Below are positions 1 through 7,855 of a stretch of 32,051 nt of DNA, in pieces. The notes below the pieces were generated by a model. That model was not told the origin of the DNA. It made no database searches and saw only the letters and a list, made by a program, of their open reading frames with translations. Location of the stretch: assembly GCA_028280565.1 (NCBI GenBank), contig JANQLQ010000008.1, forward strand, positions 1 through 32,051, in the 5' to 3' direction. Positions within the stretch are counted from its first letter, which is position 1. Each line of letters begins with the position of its first letter. The translations under genes were made by a program, and so were the position numbers. The DNA is from Fulvivirga sp. Its GTDB lineage: Bacteria; Bacteroidota; Bacteroidia; Cytophagales; Cyclobacteriaceae.

Positions 1-90
1 CGATTAAACAACACGAGCCGTATGAGCCGAGAGGCTCACGTACGGTTCTGTGAGAGGCTTAGGGGTGAAACTCCCCTTTGCCTACTCGGC
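1..90 (+). mobile_element. Group II intron, 3' end only (domains V and VI)
   Basis: Positions 15-48 form a 34-nt domain V hairpin: GAGCCGTATGAGCC pairs across a GAGA (GNRA) tetraloop with the strand ending GTACGGTTC, which is the typical bacterial sequence. Positions 52-87 form domain VI. GAG 52-54 pairs with CTC 85-87, AGGC 55-58 with GCCT 80-83, and AGGGG 61-65 with CCCCT 73-77. A84 is left unpaired at the place expected for the branch-point adenosine. The 3' splice junction is therefore near 90, although the last bases read GGC rather than the usual GAC. The catalytic core and reverse transcriptase ORF would lie left of the window. The intron is on the plus strand, opposite to the operon ending at 238. 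Confidence 0.85.
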
Positions 91-237
91 GGTCTTCTCC
101 GTTTTCCCTGTGGTTAAACCATGGATTACTTGGTAATTAAACTCAAAACTCACGTTAAATTAAGCTCATCCTGTACCCGGTACGTCATTTGAGGATTAGC
201 TACCTTTATTCACAGGCCGAAATATGACAAAACCGGT

Positions 238-1293
238 TTAACTCTCCATCAGCGTCCCTTCAAATGCATGTGTTAGTAGGCCCGTTATTCCTTCTTTGGT
301 AATGGGGGCAGGGTTGTCATAAGGTTTGGCCATAACAGCATCCACGGCTTCGTCGATCGAATGGCGTTTAAAACCGATGCTCTCTAGCGTGGTAGGGCCC
401 CCGGCCCGGGCTGCAAGGTCCTTTAAGGCATGGGCAGGATCTTCGCCTAGAACCTGCCGGAAGTCTTCTTGGATTGAAGACGTTAAGTGGGGCCATTGGT
501 AAGACAATACATAGGATTGAAGCACCGTATGCACCCGGGCGTGATCCAGGCCGAATGTGCCGCCCAGCACATGGGCTACTTTATGGTGCAGCGACATGGA
601 CACCTCACACAGGCTTTTCCCTGCTAGGTAGGCGCCAAAAAGGATATTTTCATTCGCTTCGTGGGTCAATGCCTCGTTCCGGGCGATTTCCTGCAATCCT
701 TTTTTCAATTTTTCTATTCCCAATAATGAGTGGTGCCGCGTGATAGGGTTCCCGGTAGGAGAGTAGATAGCCTCCATTAAATGGGCCATAGCGTTCATAG
801 CGCTAGTGACGGCCAGTGGCTTGGGCATGGTAAGGGTAAGACTGGGATCATAGATCACGACCCGCGGTAATACCCAATCCGATCGTCCCGTGGTTTTGCC
901 TCCCTCGGTGGTGATGCCCCAAATGTTCGTTTGCTCCGATCCCGCGAAGGTGGTGGGAACGGCTACAATGGGCAGATGGGTCTCCCGGGCCAAGGCTTTT
1001 GCCAAACCCACGGAAGAACCTCCGCCGATTGACACCAATACACCGGGGTTTTCCTTCTCCAAGGTTTCCTGGGCTTCTTTTACCAGTGTCTCGGGGACAT
1101 GTTGGATCACGTTGGAAATATGAACTACGCTGCCAGCCGGCCTAGCGGCTTTTAACGGCTCTACTTGCGGCTTGAGCCGGTCCTCGGCAATCAAAAGGAC
1201 CTTTTTGAAATTTTTAACTATTTCGTCTAAAATGGAGATTTTACCATCGCCAAAGTAGACCTGGTTGGGGAAAGACCGATACTCAAAATCCAT
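238..1293 (-). CDS. Maleylacetate reductase (iron-type alcohol dehydrogenase family)
   Basis: 351 aa, the normal length for MacA/TfdF/PcpE-type maleylacetate reductases. It reduces maleylacetate to 3-oxoadipate with NAD(P)H in the cytoplasm, the step after hydroxyquinol ring cleavage. The N-terminal half is a dinucleotide-binding domain with GGGSSVG at residues 90-96 and PTTFAGSEQT at 113-122, both typical of the family. The helical C-terminal half carries SAMNAMAHLMEA (164-175) and a histidine-rich HHKVAHVLGG stretch. ATG 1293 lies four bases after the IclR stop codon, so it is the last gene of the leftward operon. The dioxygenase and thiolase of the same pathway in the same operon support maleylacetate reductase over a generic Fe-alcohol dehydrogenase. 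Confidence 0.9.
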   Translation of the reverse strand: MDFEYRSFPNQVYFGDGKISILDEIVKNFKKVLLIAEDRLKPQVEPLKAARPAGSVVHISNVIQHVPETLVKEAQETLEKENPGVLVSIGGGSSVGLAKALARETHLPIVAVPTTFAGSEQTNIWGITTEGGKTTGRSDWVLPRVVIYDPSLTLTMPKPLAVTSAMNAMAHLMEAIYSPTGNPITRHHSLLGIEKLKKGLQEIARNEALTHEANENILFGAYLAGKSLCEVSMSLHHKVAHVLGGTFGLDHARVHTVLQSYVLSYQWPHLTSSIQEDFRQVLGEDPAHALKDLAARAGGPTTLESIGFKRHSIDEAVDAVMAKPYDNPAPITKEGITGLLTHAFEGTLMES

Positions 1294-1297
1294 AATC

Positions 1298-2074
1298 TTA
1301 AAGCTGGTGAAGAGCGTTTTCTATTTTTGATACTGTTTCTTTCAAAGCGGGTAAAAATCTTTCTATCATTTCTTCTTTGCTTACCCTGCTGGCGTGACCG
1401 CTGATGTTAATAGCGGCTAATATTTTCCCGTTCTTATCTCTCAGGGCATGGGCGATAGATCGGATGCCGATCTCTAATTCTTGGTCAGAAAGCGCCCAGC
1501 TCCTCGCCTTTACCAGGTGCACACGTTCGGTGAATTTTAGCTTATCCACTAGTGTGTAAGGCGTAAAGGCTTCAAAGTCAAGCTCCTCTATGTACCTTTC
1601 CATTTCTCCGGGGGCCATCCCGGCAATTAGCACGCGTCCCATAGAGGTGGCATGAACAGGGAGGCGGGTGCCAATACCCAGGGCGATCGTCATGATCCGT
1701 TTGGTCTGTACCCGCGCCACATATACAATGTCCTTACCCTCGAGCACAGACATAGAGCAGGATTCGTTCACTATGTCGGCTAAATCTTCCATGTAAGGCT
1801 GAGCTAGCTCTTGGAAGGAAAGTGAGGATAAGTACGAATACCCCAGGCAAAGTACTTTTGGGGTGAGTTTAAAAAGCTTACCGTCGGCACAAGACACGTA
1901 TCCTAAGTATTCTAAGGTGAGTAATATCCTGCGAGCGTTGGCCCGGGTCAGGTCTACGGCTTTAGCCACCTGGGTCAGGGTGAGCTCTGGATGGTCACGG
2001 TCAAATACGGCAATCACTTTTAAGCCTTTTTCTAAGGATTGAATAAAATCTGATTTTTTTATAGCTGTCGACAT
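1298..2074 (-). CDS. IclR-family transcriptional regulator (PcaR/PobR-like)
   Basis: 258 aa, two domains. Residues about 10-72 are a winged helix-turn-helix (LTLTQVAKAVDLTRANARRI is the HTH). Residues 85-255 are the IclR effector-binding domain, including GTRLPVHATSMGRVLIAG (about 135-152), a signature shared with the PcaR/PcaU/PobR regulators of aromatic-acid pathways. It sits inside the operon, 10 nt after the thiolase stop and 4 nt before the maleylacetate reductase start, so it is co-transcribed with the genes it probably controls. Family knowledge suggests a pathway intermediate such as 3-oxoadipate or hydroxyquinol as effector; that is inference. A likely target is the 99-bp divergent intergenic region at 4172-4270. 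Confidence 0.87.
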   Translation of the reverse strand: MSTAIKKSDFIQSLEKGLKVIAVFDRDHPELTLTQVAKAVDLTRANARRILLTLEYLGYVSCADGKLFKLTPKVLCLGYSYLSSLSFQELAQPYMEDLADIVNESCSMSVLEGKDIVYVARVQTKRIMTIALGIGTRLPVHATSMGRVLIAGMAPGEMERYIEELDFEAFTPYTLVDKLKFTERVHLVKARSWALSDQELEIGIRSIAHALRDKNGKILAAINISGHASRVSKEEMIERFLPALKETVSKIENALHQL

Positions 2075-2084
2075 GCAGCAAAGA

Positions 2085-3299
2085 TCAGGTATTCGCTATA
2101 TTTTCAATAATCGTAGCATATCCCTGGCCTACACCTACACACAGGGTGCAAAGCGCATAGCGCAGACCTTTCTCCTTTAGCTCTAGGGCGGCAGTTTGTA
2201 GGATCCTGGCCCCGGACATGCCTAAGGGATGTCCCAGGGCGATGGCCCCACCGTTGGGATTGATCCTCGGGTCATCATCCGGCAGCCCCCAAGAGCGGAT
2301 ACAAGCCAAACATTGAGCGGCAAAAGCTTCATTGAGCTCAATGATATCCATATCATCGAAGGTCAACCCCGCTTTTTTCAAGGCTCTATGAGAAGCCTCT
2401 ACCGGGCCTATGCCCATAATGCGGGGTTCTACCCCTACCACCTGTGAAGCTACCACCCTGGCCATGGGAGTTAGTTGATATTTCTTTACGGCGTTTTCCG
2501 AAGCGATGAGTACCGCCGCGGCACCATCGTTCAGGCTCGAGGCATTCCCTGCCGTGACAGAACCGTTGGAGCGAAAAGCCGGCTTTAACGCTGCCAGCGC
2601 CTCCATGGTAGTTTGGGGGCGGATGGGTTCGTCTTCGTCGAATACCTCGGCAGGACCTTTCCGCCGGGGGATCTCTACGGGGGTGATCTCCTTGGCCAGC
2701 CGCCCGCGTTCCCGGGCGTTTGCTGCTTTTCGTTGGCTATGGTAAGCAAAAAGGTCCTGGTCTTCCCGGCTGATGGTTTGCTGGTCCACTATATTTTCAG
2801 CAGTTTCTCCCATGGCGTGTGTGCCGTATTTTTCTTTCATCTTCGGGTTAACAAAGCGCCACCCAAAGCTGCTGTCGTATAATTTTGCATCGTTTCCGAA
2901 AGGCTTGGCGGATTTGGACATAACCCACGGCCCCCGGGTCATATGTTCTACTCCCCCGGAGATAAATAGGTCCCCGTCCCCTGCTTTGATGGCCCGGTTC
3001 GCGTGGATAATCGCAGACATCCCGGATGAGCACAGGCGGTTGATGGTTTCCCCGGGTACATTTACCGGCAGTCCTGCCAGCAATGCAGCCATCCGGGCTA
3101 CGTTCCTGTTATCTTCTCCTGCTTGGTTATGACACCCCAAGATCACATCGTCAATTTGATGCGGATCTATCGCAGGGTTCCTTTGGAGCAGTCTTTCCAT
3201 GACCAAAGCGGCCAGGTCATCGGTACGGACTTCCGAGAGGCCTCCCCTGAATTTGGCAATAGGGGTGCGTATAGCGTCTATGATATAAGCCTCTTTCAT
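2085..3299 (-). CDS. pcaF: 3-oxoadipyl-CoA thiolase (acetyl-CoA acyltransferase)
   Basis: 404 aa thiolase of normal length. The acyl-accepting cysteine is C90 in NRLCSSGMSA. The base residues are H357 (GHPLGMSGAR) and C387 (TLCVGVGQG). NEAFA, shared by all thiolases, is also present. It cleaves 3-oxoadipyl-CoA with CoA to succinyl-CoA and acetyl-CoA, the last step of the 3-oxoadipate pathway. The closest family by motif and context is PcaF/PaaJ; sequence alone cannot fully exclude a beta-oxidation thiolase, but the operon makes PcaF the best reading. ATG 3297-3299 overlaps the dioxygenase TGA in an ATGA junction, suggesting translational coupling. Confidence 0.87.
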   Translation of the reverse strand: MKEAYIIDAIRTPIAKFRGGLSEVRTDDLAALVMERLLQRNPAIDPHQIDDVILGCHNQAGEDNRNVARMAALLAGLPVNVPGETINRLCSSGMSAIIHANRAIKAGDGDLFISGGVEHMTRGPWVMSKSAKPFGNDAKLYDSSFGWRFVNPKMKEKYGTHAMGETAENIVDQQTISREDQDLFAYHSQRKAANARERGRLAKEITPVEIPRRKGPAEVFDEDEPIRPQTTMEALAALKPAFRSNGSVTAGNASSLNDGAAAVLIASENAVKKYQLTPMARVVASQVVGVEPRIMGIGPVEASHRALKKAGLTFDDMDIIELNEAFAAQCLACIRSWGLPDDDPRINPNGGAIALGHPLGMSGARILQTAALELKEKGLRYALCTLCVGVGQGYATIIENIANT

Positions 3300-4171
3300 G
3301 ATAAGGTTTTCTTTTGGGCCAGTACGAAATCATGCTGCACATCATAAAATGGGCCAGTGACCTGCCATTTCTTGGCGTCGCCGGGATTTTCGTTCTGCTT
3401 GAAGTCAAGGATCAACGACTCCTTGACACCGAATACGGCATCTGAGTCCAGGTATTCATCGCCCTCCACGAAAAGATGTGTGATCAAGGGCTCGTAGCCG
3501 TCAGCTTCGATCCAAAAATGGATATGTGCCGGCCGCATCGGGTGCCGGCCGGTAGCATTCAGTAGCTCGCCTACCGGGCCGTCTGTAGGAACAGGGTATG
3601 GGGCAGGTTTGATCGTCCTAAACCAAAAAGATCCATCCTCTTGCGTGGTAAAGATCCCCCTTAGGTTCATTTCGGGTTGGTTTTTATCCTGGATATCGTA
3701 AGCGCCAATGTCGTCAGATTGCCATACATCGATGACCGCCCCGGCTACAGGGCGCTGGTTTTCATCCAATATCTTCCCGTGTACTACGGTGGGCTCCCCC
3801 CGGCTGGCTTCTTCACCCGTGGCAATGTTAGCACCCATCTCATAATGACGGGCCTTGGCGTGGAACGGGCCGGTAACCGTGGTCTCTGTGGTTTGCCCGC
3901 CATGACGATGGTTAATCGCATCCACCAGCATAGAAACTCCCAAAACATCGGAAAGCAGGATGAATTCTTGCCGTGTATCGCTGCTAGTGTGCCCTGTCCT
4001 GGTCAGGAAATCAATGGCATATGCCCACTCTTTTTCCGTAGGTTCCAAGTCCCTAATGAAAGCATGCAGGTGCTTAATAAGCTTTGAGACAATCTCATTT
4101 GTCCGGTCGTCTTCGCTATTCAATCGGGCAAGTACGACCTCCGTTAGGTTTTCTTCTGTCAGATTTCTCAT
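3296..4171 (-). CDS. Hydroxyquinol 1,2-dioxygenase (intradiol ring-cleaving)
   Basis: 291 aa from ATG 4169-4171. An upstream in-frame TTG at 4195 would add eight residues, but the ATG begins the conserved N-terminus MRNLTEENLTE. The N-terminal catechol-dioxygenase dimerisation domain (about 8-95) includes LGVSMLVDAINHR, typical of hydroxyquinol rather than catechol dioxygenases. The catalytic beta-sandwich supplies the non-heme Fe(III) ligands Y158 (GAYDIQ), Y192 (APYPVP), H216 and H218 (RPAHIHFW), with R213 alongside. It opens 1,2,4-trihydroxybenzene between C1 and C2 to give maleylacetate. It is first in the leftward operon, followed by thiolase, regulator and maleylacetate reductase, which fits this substrate assignment. 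A catechol or chlorocatechol dioxygenase is the main alternative. Confidence 0.88.
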   Translation of the reverse strand: MRNLTEENLTEVVLARLNSEDDRTNEIVSKLIKHLHAFIRDLEPTEKEWAYAIDFLTRTGHTSSDTRQEFILLSDVLGVSMLVDAINHRHGGQTTETTVTGPFHAKARHYEMGANIATGEEASRGEPTVVHGKILDENQRPVAGAVIDVWQSDDIGAYDIQDKNQPEMNLRGIFTTQEDGSFWFRTIKPAPYPVPTDGPVGELLNATGRHPMRPAHIHFWIEADGYEPLITHLFVEGDEYLDSDAVFGVKESLILDFKQNENPGDAKKWQVTGPFYDVQHDFVLAQKKTLS

Positions 4172-4270
4172 GTTGATTCTTTTTAAGACCAACAATTTTT
4201 AATTTATTTTGTTTGTATATAAAACAAAAGTACGAAATAAAAACTTATTTTCACCCCAAACCCTTTTACA
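4172..4270. promoter_or_regulatory. Divergent promoter/operator region of the hydroxyquinol locus
   Basis: This 99-bp AT-rich gap separates the two divergent halves of the pathway and must hold both promoters. It contains a perfect inverted repeat: TTTTGTTT at 4207-4214 and AAACAAAA at 4222-4229, around the 7-nt spacer GTATATA. IclR proteins bind palindromes in such divergent regions, so it is a reasonable operator candidate. No clean Bacteroidota -7/-33 pair was found on either strand, so the promoters themselves are not placed. Confidence 0.5.
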
Positions 4271-6022
4271 ATGGATCCTAAATATGAAACCGATGTATTG
4301 ATTGTCGGCAGTGGACCGGCAGGCTCGTCCGCTTCGGCTTTGCTAAGTTCGTATGGCATTCGAAATGTTGTGGCTACCAAATACAACTGGTTAGCCAATA
4401 CCCCACGCGCCCATATTACCAACCAGCGCACGATGGAAGTTTTTCGAGATCTTGGGATCGAAGACGAAGTCAAAGAAAAAGCGGTCCCCCAGGATTGGAT
4501 GGGCAATAATCTGTTTTGTACCAGCATAGCCGGTGAGGAATTGGGACGGCTGCATTCCTGGGGTACACATCCGAAGCGTTGGGCGGATTATACCTTGGCC
4601 AGCCCCACTACTATGTGTGATATTCCCCAAGACCTGGTGGAGCCCATTTTGGTAGGGGCCGGTGCTCGAAGAGGCTCGAAGTACCAATTTGACAAAGAAT
4701 ACCTCGGGCTGGAACAAGATGATAAAGGAGTTACTGCCTTGATCAAAGACCGGCTGTCCGGGGAGGAGTTCAAAGTGAGAGCCCAATACCTTATTGGAGC
4801 AGACGGGGGTAACAGTAAGGTGGCGCAGGACATTGATCTACCCTACCAAGGACAAATGGGGGTAGGGGGCAGCATGAACATTGTATGCAAAATGGACCTT
4901 TCCAAATACGTAGCGCACAGACCGAGTGTGCTGTATTGGGTAGTGCAGCCCGGCTCAGATGTGGGGGGCATAGGCATGGGACTGGTACGTATGGTGAGGC
5001 CATGGAACAAATGGTTGATCGTTTGGGGGTATGATATCAACGATGGCGCCCCGGATGTAAGCGATGCGATGGCCAAGGACATCGTGCATAATCTCGTGGG
5101 GGATGCCACTATCCCCATAGAAATTGAATCTACCTCTACTTGGACGGTCAACCACTGTTATGCCACTACGATACAGTCCGGCCGTGTTTTTTGTATGGGA
5201 GACGCTATTCACCGCCACCCGCCGTCGAACGGCCTGGGGTCCAATACTTCTATCCAGGATGCCTTTAACCTGGCCTGGAAGCTGGCCCTGGTCCTTAAAG
5301 GCCAGGCCGCTCCCTCGCTGCTGGACTCGTACCAGGCCGAAAGAGCGCCTATCGCGGAGCAGGTGGTGAACAGGGCCAATAAAAGCATCGCAGAATTCGC
5401 CCCCATCTTTGATGCGTTGGGCTTGACGGATACCTCCGATCCCAAACAAATGAAGGCTAATATGGCCAAACGAAAAGAAGTAACCCCGGCGGCAGGGCAA
5501 CAGCGTGAAGCGTTAAGGAAGTCGATTCTTTTTAAATCTTACGAATTTAACTGTCACGGGGTGGAGATGAACCAGCGGTATGTATCCGGGGCGATTATTC
5601 CTGACGGCACGCCCGAACCGGCTTACACGCGTGATGCAGAGCTATATTACCAAGCTACCACCTGGCCGGGCGCTCGCCTTCCGCACGTTTGGCTCGGGGA
5701 TAACGGGCATAAAATCTCAACCCTAGACCTGGCCGGAAGAGGGAAATTCACCTTATTCACCGGCATAGGCGGGGAGTTGTGGATAGAGGTGGCCCGAGCG
5801 TTGGGCGAAGCGTTGGGAATGGATATTCGCACAGTTCAAATAGGCCCGGGCAGGGATTATACGGACTTGTACGGCGAGTGGGCGGAGGCCCGGGAGGTGC
5901 AGGATACCGGGTGCCTCTTGATACGCCCGGATTTCCATGTCGCCTACCGGTCCAAATCGGTCACGTCTTCTGCTAAAGACGATCTTGAGCAAGCGCTTTT
6001 AAAAATTTTGGGAAAATTGTAA
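4271..6022 (+). CDS. TfdB-like FAD-dependent phenol hydroxylase (aromatic monooxygenase)
   Basis: 583 aa class A flavoprotein hydroxylase. FAD-binding motifs are GSGPAG at 13-18, the DG motif around ADGG 177-180, and the GD motif at 310-311 followed by [20 protein letters not shown] (314-333), a stretch I recognise from 2,4-dichlorophenol 6-monooxygenase (TfdB) and related phenol hydroxylases. Residues after about 400 form the thioredoxin-like C-terminal domain of the phenol hydroxylase group. It uses NAD(P)H and O2 to hydroxylate a phenol ortho to the hydroxyl. Since the neighbours handle hydroxyquinol, the likely substrate is a dihydroxybenzene such as resorcinol, or a phenol convertible to one; this is inference. 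It starts the rightward operon, 12 bp before the CoA-transferase. Confidence 0.85.
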   Translation: MDPKYETDVLIVGSGPAGSSASALLSSYGIRNVVATKYNWLANTPRAHITNQRTMEVFRDLGIEDEVKEKAVPQDWMGNNLFCTSIAGEELGRLHSWGTHPKRWADYTLASPTTMCDIPQDLVEPILVGAGARRGSKYQFDKEYLGLEQDDKGVTALIKDRLSGEEFKVRAQYLIGADGGNSKVAQDIDLPYQGQMGVGGSMNIVCKMDLSKYVAHRPSVLYWVVQPGSDVGGIGMGLVRMVRPWNKWLIVWGYDINDGAPDVSDAMAKDIVHNLVGDATIPIEIESTSTWTVNHCYATTIQSGRVFCMGDAIHRHPPSNGLGSNTSIQDAFNLAWKLALVLKGQAAPSLLDSYQAERAPIAEQVVNRANKSIAEFAPIFDALGLTDTSDPKQMKANMAKRKEVTPAAGQQREALRKSILFKSYEFNCHGVEMNQRYVSGAIIPDGTPEPAYTRDAELYYQATTWPGARLPHVWLGDNGHKISTLDLAGRGKFTLFTGIGGELWIEVARALGEALGMDIRTVQIGPGRDYTDLYGEWAEAREVQDTGCLLIRPDFHVAYRSKSVTSSAKDDLEQALLKILGKL

Positions 6023-6033
6023 ATGGACCGATC

Positions 6034-7380
6034 ATGAAAAATGTTCCTGTAATCACTTTGAAAGAAGCTGTCCGTAAAATTAAGGATGGGGACGTATTGC
6101 TTTGCGGTGGGTTTGGAATGACCGGTAACCCGGTACATCTATTGAATACCTTGGCGGAGACGGGTACGAAAGACCTCACATACATTGGAAATAATGTGGG
6201 AGAGCCCGGGCTGGGAGGAGGCCGGCTGCTATACAATGGTCAGCTTAAAAAAATGATCGGCTCCTACTTTACCAGCAACCCAGACGCGGTGAAAGCGGCC
6301 CAGCAAGGACAGGTTTCCTATGAACTGTTACCGCAAGGGACACTGGGAGAAGCGATCCGTGCCGGGGGCATGGGGATCGGGGGGTTTTACACTCCTACGG
6401 CAGCCGGTACCGTATTGTCCGAAGGCGCCGAGGTAAAGATTATCAATGGGGTCGACCAGGTCTTTGTTAAAGGCATACGGGGTAATGTAGCTTTGATCAG
6501 GGCTTGGAAAGCAGATACTGCGGGTAACCTTGTTTATCGCATGACCGAGCAGAATTTCAATACGGCCATGGCCACCGCCGCGGATCTGGTGATTGCCGAA
6601 GTGGAAGAGATCGTGCCCGTAGGCGAGCTGGACCCTGACCATGTCCATACCCAGGGATGTTTCGTGGATTACCTGGTACAGGCTACCCTCTGTGAAAGTG
6701 ATCTAGGCTCTTCTGCCTCCGTAAAGGGAAGCTTGAAAAAGGTAGATGAAGCCAGGCAGAATATTGCTAAGAGGGCTTTAAAAGAACTCCATACCGGGGA
6801 TATCGTGAACCTCGGCATTGGTATTCCTACGTTGGTAGCGGACCTCATCGGGCCCCGGGATGGCGTGATCCTCCACACGGAAAACGGCATGCTGGGGGTG
6901 GGACCAGAACCGCCGGATGGCTCCGGGGCCTTGGTCAACCCCGTGAATGCCGGCAAGATCCCCGTGACCCCCTTGCCCGGGGCGAGTTACTTTGATTCCG
7001 CCACATCGTTTGGTATGATACGCGGCGGACATGTGGATGTGGCCATTATGGGAGGCTTGCAGGTAGATGCACAGGGAAATTTGGCCAACTGGGCCGTCCC
7101 GGGAAAGCCTTTATTAGGAGTGGGAGGGGCGATGGACCTGGCCTCTGGAGCGAAAAAGCTGGTCATTACTATGCTTCATACCAATCGTGATGGCTCTTCC
7201 AAGATCGTAGAGTCCTGTTCGCTGCCGCTTACGGCGGTAGGTGTGGTAGACATGGTCATTACGGATTTAGGGGTTTTTGAGTTCAAAGAGGGGCAGCTTA
7301 CGTTAATCGAACTGATGCCTGGGGTGAGTGTGGAGGAGGTTAAGGAGTGTACGGATGCTCAATATGTTGTGGGGGTTTGA
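6034..7380 (+). CDS. 3-oxoacid (3-oxoadipate) CoA-transferase, fused A and B subunits
   Basis: 448 aa, with the two subunits of a SCOT/PcaIJ-type enzyme in one chain. The A part (about 5-225) has the glycine-rich [10 protein letters not shown] near residue 24. The B part (about 240-445) has [10 protein letters not shown] at 261-270 and the catalytic glutamate in TENGMLGVG (E283), which forms the glutamyl-CoA thioester. It would move CoA from succinyl-CoA to 3-oxoadipate, giving the thiolase substrate. PcaI and PcaJ are usually separate, so the fusion is notable. By sequence alone acetoacetate could be the substrate; pathway context favours 3-oxoadipate. The last ~56 nt of the gene are copied 163 bp downstream by a tandem duplication. 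Confidence 0.85.
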   Translation: MKNVPVITLKEAVRKIKDGDVLLCGGFGMTGNPVHLLNTLAETGTKDLTYIGNNVGEPGLGGGRLLYNGQLKKMIGSYFTSNPDAVKAAQQGQVSYELLPQGTLGEAIRAGGMGIGGFYTPTAAGTVLSEGAEVKIINGVDQVFVKGIRGNVALIRAWKADTAGNLVYRMTEQNFNTAMATAADLVIAEVEEIVPVGELDPDHVHTQGCFVDYLVQATLCESDLGSSASVKGSLKKVDEARQNIAKRALKELHTGDIVNLGIGIPTLVADLIGPRDGVILHTENGMLGVGPEPPDGSGALVNPVNAGKIPVTPLPGASYFDSATSFGMIRGGHVDVAIMGGLQVDAQGNLANWAVPGKPLLGVGGAMDLASGAKKLVITMLHTNRDGSSKIVESCSLPLTAVGVVDMVITDLGVFEFKEGQLTLIELMPGVSVEEVKECTDAQYVVGV

Positions 7381-7650
7381 GAGTATGACATTAAGGATTT
7401 GGCATTGATGGCGGTTTTGTGGCTTGTTGGCCGGGTTACAAACCCTGGTGATCATTAAAAAGGCACAAGTTACAAACTTGCGCCAGTTGAGTGTGGAGGA
7501 AGTTAAGGAGTGTACGGATGCTCAATATGTTGTGGGGGTTTGAGAGTATGACATTAAGGATTTGGCATTGATGGTGGTTTTGTTGCTTGTTGGCCGGGTT
7601 ATAAACCCTGGTGATCATTAAAAAGGCACAAGTTACAAACTTGCGCCAGT
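7325..7650 (+). repeat. 163-bp tandem duplication with REP-like hairpins
   Basis: Unit 1 (7325-7487) and unit 2 (7488-7650) are adjacent direct repeats with a constant 163-nt offset and about four substitutions by eye. Each unit holds the last codons of the CoA-transferase, including its stop, then two short hairpins: GGGTTACAAACCC (changed to a T in copy 2) and CAAGTTACAAACTTG. The second copy of the gene end has no start and is non-functional. Confidence 0.9.
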
Positions 7651-7855
7651 TGAGGGTTGGATCGATATGGGATTTATCGAAGGATGGTGGTTTTTGCTAC
7701 CTGGTGGCCGGGTTAGAAATCCTAGTGATGATAAAGAAGGCACAATTTGCAAGCTTGCATAAATGCAAAATTATGTGGATTGGGGCAGGTTCTTTTGACT
7801 GTTTTAGGTTGTGAAACGGTTCTAATTGTATGCTTCTAAACTGGCTGGTACTGGG
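7651..7855 (+). repeat. Diverged third REP-like unit and remaining intergenic DNA
   Basis: About 7690-7761 resembles the 3' half of the upstream units (GGCCGGGTTAGAAATCC, then AAGAAGGCACAATTTGCAAG) but with several mismatches that weaken both hairpins. The rest, up to the AraC stop at 7856, shows no gene or clear terminator. Together with the duplication, 7381-7855 is a repeat-filled gap. Confidence 0.6.

Noticed and set aside
474-1123. Plus-strand ORFs opposite the maleylacetate reductase
   Set aside because: They lie in the antisense frame of a well-supported gene, have no recognisable domain and no plausible leader.
4172-4195. TTG start adding eight residues to the dioxygenase
   Set aside because: The ATG at 4169-4171 begins the conserved N-terminus; the extra residues resemble nothing in the family.
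7325-7761. CRISPR-like array
   Set aside because: The repeats are long tandem units without unique spacers and there are no cas genes.
7611-7814. 67-aa plus-strand ORF
   Set aside because: It is a translation of the REP-like repeat units, with duplicated peptide segments that follow the DNA repeat.
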